Shown in pieces: positions 1-7,991 of a DNA stretch of 24,695 bases. The translations under genes and the position numbers were made by a program. Source of the stretch: DASWYT01 sp965246875 (GTDB lineage: Bacteria; Pseudomonadota; Alphaproteobacteria; Micavibrionales; SZUA-601); NCBI GenBank assembly GCA_965246875.1, contig CBDFFU010000008.1, positions 1-24,695 on the forward strand, read 5' to 3'. The notes below the pieces were generated by a model, which saw only the letters and a list, made by a program, of their open reading frames with translations, did no database searches and had not been told where the DNA came from. Position 1 is the first letter of the stretch; the number at the start of each line of letters is the position of its first letter.

Positions 1-1366
1 CAGTGCCATTAAAATCGTTGTTGTGAAAATCATTGTTTTGCCCGACGCCGAGTGAGCCGGTGGTGTACATTTCCCAAAGTGTGCGGTACGGACCACCCGC
101 TGCGGTGCTCAAGCCATTTAAATTTCCGTTCGCTATAGAATAGTCAGAAAATACAGGTGAGGGAATCATATTGCGCGCTTGAAAAAGTGTCTGATCTAAC
201 TGCATGCCGTTATTGGCGCTGACTTGCTGGTTAACCTGAGAAACCGACTGTAAAGAAACCCCTAAGTCTTGCGGCGTGGTCAGTCCGCCGGTAGCAACAT
301 TAGCTATGTAACCGGTTGCAGCGCCATTAAGCGTACCTGAACCCATAATGATCGCGCCGTTCGCGTTAACGCCGGATGCCGTTGTCAGTTCCCAACCCGT
401 CAAGTTGACGCCGCTATTCGTTAAGATGCCCGACACTGTTTCAGCAGTGCCATTGCCAACCCAGCGTACAGCCTGTTGGTTGTTGTTGGAGTCATTAGAT
501 GATCCGATGATAACCGTGCCGTCTTGGTTGACGCCATTGGCTGAACTAGAAGGAGTCGAAGCCCCTGGCAGAAAGCCTAGACCCTCAATGCTACCGCCAT
601 TTACCCAGCGTGTCGCTTGTATGTTACCACTGCTGTCATAAGAATAACCGACGATGACCGATCCGTCGTAGTTGGCGGCCGCAGCAAGACTTTCCTTAAA
701 GGTGGCCCCCGGTAAATATCCCAGGCTTTGAATGGTGGTATTGGTCCATTTAACGGCTTCGTTGTCATTCATCGCATTTGTCGCCATCCCGACAATGACC
801 GAACCGTCCCGGCTGATACCCGCGACAGTGCTGAAATTGGTTGCAGCGCCCGGCAAAAAGCCTAACCCCTGAATGGATCCATTTACCCAGCGCACGGCTT
901 GGCTGGCTGGCCCGCCGTCGTCAGAATAACCGGCGATGATTGACCCGTCGCCGCTGACCGCCGTTGCAGCGCTGTAGTGATATAAGGAGGAGGGCAAAAA
1001 CCCTAATCCCTGAATGCTGCCATTGACCCAGCGCACTGCTTGCTGATTTAAAGCATCAAAAGAATAACCAACAATGACCGAACCGTCAGAATTGACAGCA
1101 TAGGCCTCGCTTTGATCAAATGGCGCGCCTGGCAAAAATCCCAAACCAAAAGCGATACCATTGACCCAGTAAATTGCTTCGTCGTGGCCGCTTGCATTCA
1201 TTCCGGAGCCAACAGCGGTTGATCCATCATCGCTAAAACCTTTAAATGTTCTAAAATTAGTGACAACGCTAGGAAGCTTATTTAACTCATAAATTGACGG
1301 CGCGGCACGCGCAGCCGTTATAGAAATTAAAAACAACATGATGGAATGGATAAAAAAAACTTTCAT
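1..1366 (-). CDS. Secreted HAF-repeat protein, probable autotransporter (C-terminus beyond window)
   Basis: Reading the minus strand from the ATG at 1366 gives one uninterrupted frame of 455 codons that is still open at base 1. It opens with a signal peptide (MKVFFIHSIMLFLISITAARA) and continues with about seven imperfect repeats of 45-50 residues. Each repeat has a core like VNSDGSVIVGYS, then a W-VNG segment and a GLGFLPG turn. This is the pattern of the probable extracellular repeat called the HAF family, a beta-rich surface or secreted domain. After residue ~330 the repeats give way to sequence ending GSLGVGQNNDFHNNDF, which resembles the junction to an autotransporter beta-barrel; the barrel would lie outside the window (inference). 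Substrate and function are unknown. The gene stands alone; a 1.5-2 kb gene-poor region lies upstream. The start is the first Met of the signal peptide, but no strong ribosome-binding site precedes it. Confidence 0.85.
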   Translation of the reverse strand, partial: MKVFFIHSIMLFLISITAARAAPSIYELNKLPSVVTNFRTFKGFSDDGSTAVGSGMNASGHDEAIYWVNGIAFGLGFLPGAPFDQSEAYAVNSDGSVIVGYSFDALNQQAVRWVNGSIQGLGFLPSSLYHYSAATAVSGDGSIIAGYSDDGGPASQAVRWVNGSIQGLGFLPGAATNFSTVAGISRDGSVIVGMATNAMNDNEAVKWTNTTIQSLGYLPGATFKESLAAAANYDGSVIVGYSYDSSGNIQATRWVNGGSIEGLGFLPGASTPSSSANGVNQDGTVIIGSSNDSNNNQQAVRWVGNGTAETVSGILTNSGVNLTGWELTTASGVNANGAIIMGSGTLNGAATGYIANVATGGLTTPQDLGVSLQSVSQVNQQVSANNGMQLDQTLFQARNMIPSPVFSDYSIANGNLNGLSTAAGGPYRTLWEMYTTGSLGVGQNNDFHNNDFNGT

Positions 1367-1587
1367 ACTTAAGCATTTAAGATCATTTTGGTTTTTATAT
1401 GGTTAAATTCTAATGTAATAAGTAAAAATAATTAAACTGTTGGTTTTATGTGATACAACAGCTTTTAATCAAATTGACAAATTGACGTATTAATATTATG
1501 GCAATAAGCCTTAGTCGGCCTTTGATTCGCGGAATTTATCATGAATAAATTTTAAAACGCTTTTACCAACTTAGATGTTCCCATTAG
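1367..1587. other. AT-rich intergenic stretch upstream of the HAF-repeat gene
   Basis: No reading frame is supported here. The stretch should hold the promoter of the minus-strand HAF-repeat gene, but I cannot assign clear -35/-10 boxes. An 8-bp tandem direct repeat (CAAATTGA twice) lies at 1470-1485, about 105 bp upstream of that gene's start. It could be a protein-binding site or chance in AT-rich DNA. Confidence 0.4.
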
Positions 1588-2076
1588 TTGGCTTGGCTCA
1601 GCAGGGCCGGGGATATTGACAGTACATTCGGCATGAACAGCAGAACCGATGCAATACTTGATGCTAACGTGATGACCATAGATGATAGTGACAGGGTGTT
1701 GATCGGAGAATATTATAATTATAATCATCCCTATCAGTATCTTGTTATTTTTCGGTATGATGCAGACGGAAAAGTAGATTCTTCTTTCGGCACAAATGGC
1801 GTCGATACTATCTCCATTCCCGGATATAACAGAGGCAAACTTTCCGGCATAGTGACACAGCCGGACGGTGAAGTTGTCTTGGCGATGTCCGTAACAAACG
1901 CAAGTAGTTACTACAGAGATTTGGTTGTGGTACGCCGCAAGTCGACCGGGGCCCCTGATACAAGCTTTCACCAGGTTGGTTTTATAACCAAAAACTTTTA
2001 TGATTACGATGTGACTTCTGGTGCTGTCGTCATAGGGCCTGATGGAAAAGCTTGTCAAACAACAGGTGTTGTCTGA
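1588..2076 (+). pseudogene. Remnant of a delta-60 repeat protein
   Basis: The frame carries the hallmark of the uncharacterised delta-60 repeat family: a D-TFG motif (GDIDSTFG, then VDSSFGTNG, then PDTSFHQVG) alternating with PDG-plus-hydrophobic strands (QPDGEVVLAMS, GPDGK), spaced about 55-60 residues. Intact family members have a secretion signal and many repeats, and are thought to form a beta-propeller-like extracellular domain. Here only about 2.5 repeats remain. The frame is closed upstream by TAG at 1585-1587 and could only start at TTG 1588, with no signal peptide. The family pattern breaks off right after DGK near 2050, followed by a short unrelated tail to the stop. I read it as a truncated, non-functional fragment. 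A short expressed protein is possible but unlikely. Confidence 0.6.
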
Positions 2077-2179
2077 AGATAAATCCGTTCTGGATACAAA
2101 AGTTTTGGCAACGGTAACTGATCCGAAAACCCATCGAGTTTCTGGCGAGAAATTGATCTTGGTAGTTAGTCCACAATAG
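2042..2179 (+). other. 45-codon frame after the delta-60 break, unknown
   Basis: The frame starting at ATG 2042 gives a hydrophilic 45-residue product (MEKLVKQQVLSEDKSVLDTK..., ending GEKLILVVSPQ) closed by TAG 2177-2179. It overlaps the end of the delta-60 remnant by 35 nt in another frame. The composition looks protein-like: charged, followed by a hydrophobic beta-strand end. A weak hairpin with T-run follows the stop. It could be the C-terminus of a different gene joined to the delta-60 fragment by deletion, the frameshifted end of the same gene, or a chance frame. No family is recognised and no clear ribosome-binding site is present. Confidence 0.25.
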
Positions 2180-2186
2180 TAATGTG

Positions 2187-2210
2187 AAAAAAGACCCCTC
2201 CGGTCCTTTT
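2187..2210 (+). terminator. Weak hairpin with flanking A and T runs
   Basis: GACC (2193-2196) pairs with GGTC (2202-2205) across a 5-nt loop, flanked by an A6 run and, after one C, a T4 run. It lies 8 nt after the TAG at 2179. The short stem makes it a weak intrinsic terminator at best. Confidence 0.3.
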
Positions 2211-2370
2211 AGCATGGTTAATGAAGATCCTTTTGCCAATTTAAAATCCCTATTCATCATCACATTAGTGTTGATAAATTTGAACGTATCCACCTTTTTT
2301 GGAAATGATAGCTGTGGTCTTGACCGCATAATTAAACAGGGTGTATTTTTAAACCTCACCTTTATCCCAA

Positions 2371-2397
2371 AAAACCAGAGATAAACCATCTGGTTTT
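2371..2397. terminator. Perfect 9-bp inverted repeat, probable bidirectional terminator
   Basis: AAAACCAGA (2371-2379) and TCTGGTTTT (2389-2397) are exact reverse complements around a 9-nt loop. The 5-bp CCAGA/TCTGG core is flanked by A and T runs, giving an intrinsic-terminator shape on both strands. No intact gene ends beside it, so it may be left over from a decayed gene. Confidence 0.5.
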
Positions 2398-3326
2398 CCT
2401 ATTTGAGTGTATTTCCCATGCGGTCATCCAATATCAGTGGCCCTTGTCATCCTCTTGGCCTTAACCGGGTTTTTCTAACATATAGTCCTATTAATAGAAC
2501 GCGCTTACCGCAGTTTATTTAATAAGTAACCTTCCTGGCAGAAAATCCGTTTCTGGCGTTGACCTGTTTGCCATTTAGTCTGACAACGTTCAATTATTGG
2601 ACGATTGATACCTCAGTTTTATTCTATTAAAAATGGCGAGAAAAAGAATAGCGCTGTTTCCGAGTGCGCTTATACTGAAAGAAAAATAAGCGTTTTATCT
2701 CCGTTTTGTGAAACAGAGTACAAAAGTGCGATTAAACTAGCGGATGTAAATAAAATCCAACTTGCGATGTTGGTGGAGGCTGCACCCGTACAGTCCTTCA
2801 ATAGGGTTATGATTTAAGGAATAAAGGCTATTCCGAATGCAAGGCTGAAGAGAGTATAGGCAACTTCGAGATAGTTCATGTTTCACGACCCCAGCGGTAT
2901 TTCACAAATGTAATATGGAATTATTAAATATCCTTAAATGCTATTTCCTTACCTAAAACATGGAATAAACCAGTTTATTGAACCAATCGGCTAGTATTGG
3001 CTTAAGCGGTAAACCCGGCACCGTTGACCCTTATCATTTTCCAAGCGGTAATCGCGCAATTCACTGGACTTTTTCCACCATTCGTTTTCCAACGCTCTGG
3101 ACCATCGGCATTGCGGATACGATGTAGGTGCCTTTGCGCATTCACACCAAGCATCAGCGCATCGGTGACCCTGTAACGACGGAAAAGTGAAAAATGCCGG
3201 ATGATACGTCTGATAATCAATTTACGGTTTTCATTGTCCGAAATAATCCCTGCGCTAGCAGAATATAAAAATAACCACTGTTCATGTAAAAAATGAGCAA
3301 GTTATCGATGTAAAACAATCAGAAAG

Positions 3327-3347
3327 CTGTATTAATCCTGTATTAAT
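3327..3347. promoter_or_regulatory. Tandem 10-bp direct repeat upstream of cphA
   Basis: CTGTATTAAT occurs at 3327-3336 and again at 3338-3347, an 11-bp period that puts both copies on the same helical face. It lies just upstream of a TTGACT box at 3349-3354. This arrangement suits an activator or repressor site for the cyanophycin operon. The regulator is not identifiable from sequence. Confidence 0.35.
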
Positions 3348-3348
3348 A

Positions 3349-3377
3349 TTGACTACTACTTTTAAAAATTTCATACA
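3349..3377 (+). promoter_or_regulatory. Possible sigma-70-type promoter of the cyanophycin operon
   Basis: TTGACT at 3349-3354 is followed after 17 nt by CATACA (3372-3377); TACATA at 3374-3379 is an alternative with a 19-nt spacer. The -35 matches well and the -10 only moderately. It would leave a leader of roughly 100 nt before the cphA start at 3489. Confidence 0.3.
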
Positions 3378-3488
3378 TATTCAAAATTTATAGGTCATTA
3401 CGTTATTCATTCCATAACGGAATTCGAATCTCTTTTACCAGATTTACCTCGCCAAGCGATTTACAACTTGTTTCAAACAGGATTATTT

Positions 3489-6230
3489 ATGAACACTGAT
3501 GCATCTCTTCAAGTATTAGATTGCCGCATCTATCGCGGGCCGCACCTTTACAGCAATACGCCAATGATCAGAATCCAGGTCGATTTAGGTGTTTTAGAGA
3601 ACTGGCCGACAAATCTTATTGCTGGTTTCACGGAGAAACTGGTTTCGCGCCTGCCTGGGCTTAACCTTCACGGCTGCTCTTTTGGGGTTCCGGGTGGCTT
3701 CATCACCCGGCTTCAGGAAGGCACCTGGATGGGACATGTGATCGAGCATGTGGCCATTGAGTTGCAGTCCATGGCGGGTTTATCCATCACGCGCGGCAAG
3801 ACCCGTTCCGTTAAAGGAAAGCCTGGCTGTTATAATATCATGTATGCTTACACATTTGAAAAAGCCGGTCTTTATGCCGGCCGCCTTGCGCTTGATTTAA
3901 TAGAATCATTGTTAGGACCAAAATTTGCGCGTTTTACAGGCTGCGATCTTGTTTACCCGGGTGAAACCAGCGACGGCTTTGATTTTGATGCCGGAATGAA
4001 AACATTAAAACAGCTTGTTGAGAATGAAAAATTAGGCCCCACCACCCAGTCGCTTGTCGATGAAGCCGTACGGCGCAATATTCCCTGGAGAAGACTGGAC
4101 GGCGACAGCCTTATTCAATTGGGAACAGGACGATACCAGAAACTTATCCGTGCCAGCATCACCGGGGCAACCTCGAATATTGCGGTTGATGCCGCCGGTG
4201 ACAAGGAACTTACCAAAGACTTGCTATCCCAACTTGAAATCCCTGTCCCGGAAGGACAGGTGGTAACCGATGTTGAAGCAGCGATGACGGCTGCCACTGA
4301 AATAGGGTTTCCCGTGGTCGTGAAACCTTATGACGGCAATCATGGGCGCGGCGTGGCGACAGATTTAAAAACACCGCAGGATATTGCAAACGCATTCCCT
4401 AAGGCACAAGACCATTCCAATAGCGTGATCGTCGAAAAACATTATAATGGCCAGGATTACCGCGTTCTGGTGATCAATGGCGAAGTCGTCGCCGTTGCCG
4501 AACGCCTGCCGGCCCATGTCATCGGCAATGGCATTAACACGATTTCCCAACTGATTGAAATGATCAATGCCGATCCCCGCCGCGGGAACGGGCATGAATG
4601 CGTCATGACTAAGATCAAAAAAGACGATGCCGTGAAATGCTGGCTGGCACGCTCGGGCTTAACGCTCGACACTGTTCCTGCGAAAGACCAGAAAGTCGTT
4701 CTTGTCGCTACCGCCAACCTGTCGACCGGCGGCACGGCAATTGACCGTACCGACCAGATCCATCCGCATAATGCTTCCATCGCGCGCCGTGCGGCGCTGG
4801 CGCTGGGGCTTGATGTTGCCGGCATCGACTTTGTTTCGCCGGATATCGCGCAATCATGGCGCGAGGTTGGTGGCGGTATTGTCGAAGTCAACGCCGCTCC
4901 TGGCTTTCGCATGCATCTTCAGCCTTCCCAAGGACAGGCGCGCAATGTCGCAAAACCCGTCATTTCTTCCCTATTTCCTGAAGGCGCCAAAACAAGGGTT
5001 CCTGTCGTTGCCGTTACAGGGACGAACGGCAAATCCACAACCGTGAGAATGGTGGCCCATATTTTACGCGAATCCGGGTTGCGGGTTGGTTTTACTTCGA
5101 CATCCGGCGTCTATATCGATGATGAATGCTTGTGGGAGGGCGATGCCAGCGGTCCCCGCAGCGCCCGTCTTTTATTGCGCGATTCCACAATTGATGTCGC
5201 GGTGCTGGAAACGGCCAGAGGCGGCATTCTGCGGGAAGGCCTTGGTGTCCCTGAATGTGATGTCGGCGCCGTTCTTAATGTGACCGCAGATCACTTGGGA
5301 ATTGGTGGCATTGAAACAGTGGATGACTTAGCCACGGTTAAATCCGTGATTACAGAAGCTGTGCATTCGAAAGGCGTTAGCGTCCTTAATGCCGATGACA
5401 AACATACACTGGAAATGGCCCAGTATGCCGGAGGGAAACTATGTTATTTTTCCATGCACCCTGCAAAGAATGCCGCGCTTCAGGAACATATTGAAAAAGG
5501 CGGCCAGGCGGTCATCCGCGAAAGCATTGCCGGAAAAGATCAAATCGTGTTTTACAAGGATAATAAAAACATTCCCGTTATCGGTGTCAACGACATCCCG
5601 GCTACGTCTTTTGGGAATGCAGTTTTCAATGTTGAAAATGCCTTGGCGGTGGTTGCCATCGCTCATGGGCTGGGGATCGATTTTCAGGTGATTAGCACCG
5701 CTTTGAAATCTTTCGTGTCTTCTTATGAACAGAACCCGGGACGTTTCAACATTCATGATATGCACGGTTTCCGCGTGATCATGGACTATGCTCACAATCC
5801 TGCCGCGCTGCATGCCTTGTTTGGGACGATAAGAGAGATGCGCAAAGACTATAAGCGGGTGATCGGCCATGTGGGTGTTCCCGGCGACCGCAGGGATGAG
5901 GATATCCGCGAAGTCGGCCGTATTGTCGGTAAGGAATTTGATATGGTTGTTTTCCGCGAAAGACCGGATACCCGTGGCCGGCCGGACGGGGAGATCGTCG
6001 GCCTGCTTAGCGAAGCTGCACAATCTGTCGGCTGCAAAAAAGATAATATCATCTGTGTCTATCCCGAAGAAGAAGCCACGGAAATCTGCCTGGAAAACGC
6101 CCGTCCCGGGGATATCGTTATCCTGACGCCATCAGATATTCACAAGACCTGGAAACAGGTGCTCAATTTCAAGCCTGCCTTTAACAGGACCGAAAAAAAG
6201 GTTGCTGTTAAGGAGAAGATTGATGTCTGA
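3489..6230 (+). CDS. cphA: Cyanophycin synthetase
   Basis: Makes cyanophycin, a poly-aspartate backbone with arginine side chains, by ATP-dependent addition of Asp and Arg. The 913-residue product has the three-part CphA1 layout. The N-terminal domain carries the family signature around residues 20-110 (TNLIAGF, HGCSFGVPGGF, EGTWMGHVIEHVAIELQ). An ATP-grasp domain follows (~220-480) with VVKPYDGNHGRGV, ATANLSTGGTAIDRTD and IVEVNAAPGFRMH. A Mur-ligase-like C-terminal domain has the P-loop GTNGKST at 511-517 and DYAHNPAA from residue 766. Length is close to that of CphA1 (~870-900) and longer than the shorter CphA2 type. ATG 3489 is chosen because AGGA lies 6-7 nt upstream; a TTG seven codons earlier (3468) lacks this support. 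It is the first gene of a three-gene operon and overlaps the next start by 8 nt. Confidence 0.97.
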   Translation: MNTDASLQVLDCRIYRGPHLYSNTPMIRIQVDLGVLENWPTNLIAGFTEKLVSRLPGLNLHGCSFGVPGGFITRLQEGTWMGHVIEHVAIELQSMAGLSITRGKTRSVKGKPGCYNIMYAYTFEKAGLYAGRLALDLIESLLGPKFARFTGCDLVYPGETSDGFDFDAGMKTLKQLVENEKLGPTTQSLVDEAVRRNIPWRRLDGDSLIQLGTGRYQKLIRASITGATSNIAVDAAGDKELTKDLLSQLEIPVPEGQVVTDVEAAMTAATEIGFPVVVKPYDGNHGRGVATDLKTPQDIANAFPKAQDHSNSVIVEKHYNGQDYRVLVINGEVVAVAERLPAHVIGNGINTISQLIEMINADPRRGNGHECVMTKIKKDDAVKCWLARSGLTLDTVPAKDQKVVLVATANLSTGGTAIDRTDQIHPHNASIARRAALALGLDVAGIDFVSPDIAQSWREVGGGIVEVNAAPGFRMHLQPSQGQARNVAKPVISSLFPEGAKTRVPVVAVTGTNGKSTTVRMVAHILRESGLRVGFTSTSGVYIDDECLWEGDASGPRSARLLLRDSTIDVAVLETARGGILREGLGVPECDVGAVLNVTADHLGIGGIETVDDLATVKSVITEAVHSKGVSVLNADDKHTLEMAQYAGGKLCYFSMHPAKNAALQEHIEKGGQAVIRESIAGKDQIVFYKDNKNIPVIGVNDIPATSFGNAVFNVENALAVVAIAHGLGIDFQVISTALKSFVSSYEQNPGRFNIHDMHGFRVIMDYAHNPAALHALFGTIREMRKDYKRVIGHVGVPGDRRDEDIREVGRIVGKEFDMVVFRERPDTRGRPDGEIVGLLSEAAQSVGCKKDNIICVYPEEEATEICLENARPGDIVILTPSDIHKTWKQVLNFKPAFNRTEKKVAVKEKIDV

Positions 6231-7089
6231 GAAAACGGGACCCTGGTCCCTCATCGCCCATGGCGGCGCTAAAAATATTCTTCCGCATGAAGAAAGCCTC
6301 AGCCGCCGCGGTTTGGAGGAAGCCATTCTGGTCGGGGCCGCTCTTTTAAACAAAGGCGGTACGGCGCTTGAAGCTGTGGAGGCCGTGGTGAAAAACCTTG
6401 AATTAAACCCGGTTTACAATGCGGGTCTTTTTGGTTCCGTTAAAAATGAAGCGGGTGAATTGGAAATGGATGCCTCCATCATGGATGGCAAGGATCTTGG
6501 CATAGGCGCTGTTGCCGGTTTAAAAGATGTCAGACATCCGGTAATGGTGGCGCGCGCTCTGCTTGATGAGAAAGCCATTCTTCTGGCTGGTGAAGGCGCT
6601 ATGAAATTTGCTCTCGAAAAAGGCTTTGTGGATAAGGCCCTTTCGCCTTCTGCAACCCAGGCTTCCGGCTGCGATACGGTTGGCTGTGTCGCCCGCGATC
6701 AATATGGCTCGCTTGCGGTTGCCACCTCAACCGGCGGCCTTGAAGGCACCAAGGTCGGACGCATCGGTGATTCCCCTCTTCCCGGCTGCGGATTTTATGC
6801 CGATAATAATCGTGGTGGCGTCAGCGCCTCTGGCGAAGGCGAAGCCATTGCGCGCGTAATGCTGGCTTCCGAGTTGATCCATCTCCTTCCTCGACAAAGC
6901 CCTGATGAGGCGGTTGGATCGGCGCTTAAATTACTGAACCGGGTCCAGGGCGAAGCGGGCCTGATCGTTATCAATTCACAAGGCAAGATCGGATGGGGGC
7001 ACACCAGCCCGCATTTTGCCGTTGGACTGGCAAAGCAGGACCTGCCGGGCCCTAAAGTTTTTTTGAAAAAGGACGAAGAAAATGCCTAA
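6223..7089 (+). CDS. iaaA: Isoaspartyl peptidase / plant-type L-asparaginase (Ntn hydrolase)
   Basis: Family members cleave isoaspartyl (beta-Asp-X) dipeptides and asparagine. Beta-Asp-Arg is the product of cyanophycinase, so in this operon the enzyme likely completes breakdown to free Asp and Arg (inference from context). The 288-residue protein has the N-terminal HGGA, the precursor cleavage and nucleophile region SGCDTVGCVA with Thr152 as expected mature N-terminal nucleophile, and the substrate-binding stretch ATSTGGLEG...GRIGDSPLPG. ATG 6223 overlaps the cphA stop by 8 nt and has AAGGAG 7 nt upstream, so translational coupling is likely. It overlaps the next gene in the same way. Length is slightly shorter than the usual ~310-320 residues because the linker before Thr152 is short. 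Confidence 0.93.
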   Translation: MSEKTGPWSLIAHGGAKNILPHEESLSRRGLEEAILVGAALLNKGGTALEAVEAVVKNLELNPVYNAGLFGSVKNEAGELEMDASIMDGKDLGIGAVAGLKDVRHPVMVARALLDEKAILLAGEGAMKFALEKGFVDKALSPSATQASGCDTVGCVARDQYGSLAVATSTGGLEGTKVGRIGDSPLPGCGFYADNNRGGVSASGEGEAIARVMLASELIHLLPRQSPDEAVGSALKLLNRVQGEAGLIVINSQGKIGWGHTSPHFAVGLAKQDLPGPKVFLKKDEENA

Positions 7090-7915
7090 ATTCGCTAAAG
7101 CGCCCAAAGCTGATAAAAAAGGCATTCTGGTTATTATCGGCGGTCATGAAGATAAAGAAGGCGACTGTATCATCTTACAGGAAATCGCCAAACATATCGG
7201 CGATGGTCAGCTGGTTGTGGCGACAGTTGCTTCCCATGAACCGGAAGGATATTTTGCGGCTTATAAAAAAGCCTTTAAAAAATTTAATGTAACCAATCTT
7301 TCCGAGCTTTATATCGAAGACCGTTTTGAGTCTTCCAATGAAGAAAAACTGGCTCAATTGAAAGATGCGACAGGGGTGTTTTTTTCAGGGGGCGATCAGC
7401 TTCGCATCAGCAGCCAGATAGGCGATACGCCATTCGAAACCCAGATCAGAAAAATTTACAGAAATGGCGGCATCATCGCCGGGACTTCAGCCGGGGCAAC
7501 CGCAATGGGCGAAACCATGCTGGTCAGGGGACCGAATGCGGAATCGCACCGGATCGGCGACTTGCATATGGCGCCGGGCATGGGCCTTTTGAGAAACGTC
7601 ATTATCGACCAGCATTTCGCCGAGCGGGGACGGATCGGTCGTCTTTTGGGCGCTACAGCCTTTAATCCCCGGATTCTTGGCATCGGGATCGATGAAGACA
7701 CGGCGATCATCGTACAGGGCAAGGAATTCACGGTTATCGGCAGCGGCGCTGTTTATGTGATTGATGGCGCCGGCGTGACGCACTCGAATATTGCCGATGC
7801 TGAAGAAAAACAAACGCTTTCGATGTTTAACGTCCATGTGCATGTTTTAAGCGGCGGTGATCGCTTTGATTTGAAAAAACGCCGGCCTATCCCTCCTGCA
7901 AATGATGAAAATTAA
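7082..7915 (+). CDS. cphB: Cyanophycinase (peptidase family S51)
   Basis: Hydrolyses cyanophycin to beta-Asp-Arg dipeptides. The 277-residue protein has GGHEDKEGD near the N-terminus, FFSGGDQ (99-105; Gln at ~106 in the binding loop) and the nucleophile elbow GTSAGA with Ser136. DQHFAERGRIGRL holds His178 and GIDEDTA holds Glu205. The spacings Ser+42 to His and Ser+69 to Glu equal those of the characterised cyanobacterial triad (S132/H174/E201), which makes activity likely. No signal peptide is visible, so it acts in the cytoplasm on intracellular granules rather than as the secreted degrader of some heterotrophs. ATG 7082 overlaps the iaaA stop by 8 nt. It is the last gene of the operon; no convincing terminator follows before the next gene at 7992. 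Confidence 0.95.
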   Translation: MPKFAKAPKADKKGILVIIGGHEDKEGDCIILQEIAKHIGDGQLVVATVASHEPEGYFAAYKKAFKKFNVTNLSELYIEDRFESSNEEKLAQLKDATGVFFSGGDQLRISSQIGDTPFETQIRKIYRNGGIIAGTSAGATAMGETMLVRGPNAESHRIGDLHMAPGMGLLRNVIIDQHFAERGRIGRLLGATAFNPRILGIGIDEDTAIIVQGKEFTVIGSGAVYVIDGAGVTHSNIADAEEKQTLSMFNVHVHVLSGGDRFDLKKRRPIPPANDEN

Positions 7916-7991
7916 AACTCATCGCGTTCCGGCGTGAAATCGGTCTTGAATATAGGAATAAAATACTATATCCTAAATCAATGAGAGTGAT

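Larger units (their letters stand above)
2180..3488. other. Gene-poor, probably decayed accessory region
   Basis: About 1.3 kb without a gene I can support. Short frames exist: 2184-2384 plus, 2605-2817 plus starting at TTG, and 3002-3220 minus starting at ATG. None has a recognisable domain, a good ribosome-binding site or coding-like composition throughout. The patch at ~3000-3220 looks richer in G+C than its surroundings and may be a fragment of a lost gene. A clean terminator-like inverted repeat at 2371-2397 and the upstream region of the cyanophycin operon are the only functional-looking elements. Confidence 0.45.

Noticed and set aside
348..641. 97-codon plus-strand frame
   Set aside because: It is the antisense of the HAF-repeat gene, whose minus-strand frame has the signal peptide and repeats.
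2184..2384. 66-codon plus-strand frame with a hydrophobic middle
   Set aside because: It starts inside a terminator-like hairpin and runs into another hairpin, has no ribosome-binding site and no family match; 2030-2389 on the minus strand is equally unconvincing.
2605..2817. 70-codon plus-strand frame starting at TTG
   Set aside because: No ribosome-binding site, no recognised domain and mixed composition; likely a chance frame in AT-rich DNA.
7945..7985. Possible hairpin (TAGGA...TCCTA) after cphB
   Set aside because: Only 5 bp pair, without a GC-rich stem or following T run; not a credible terminator.
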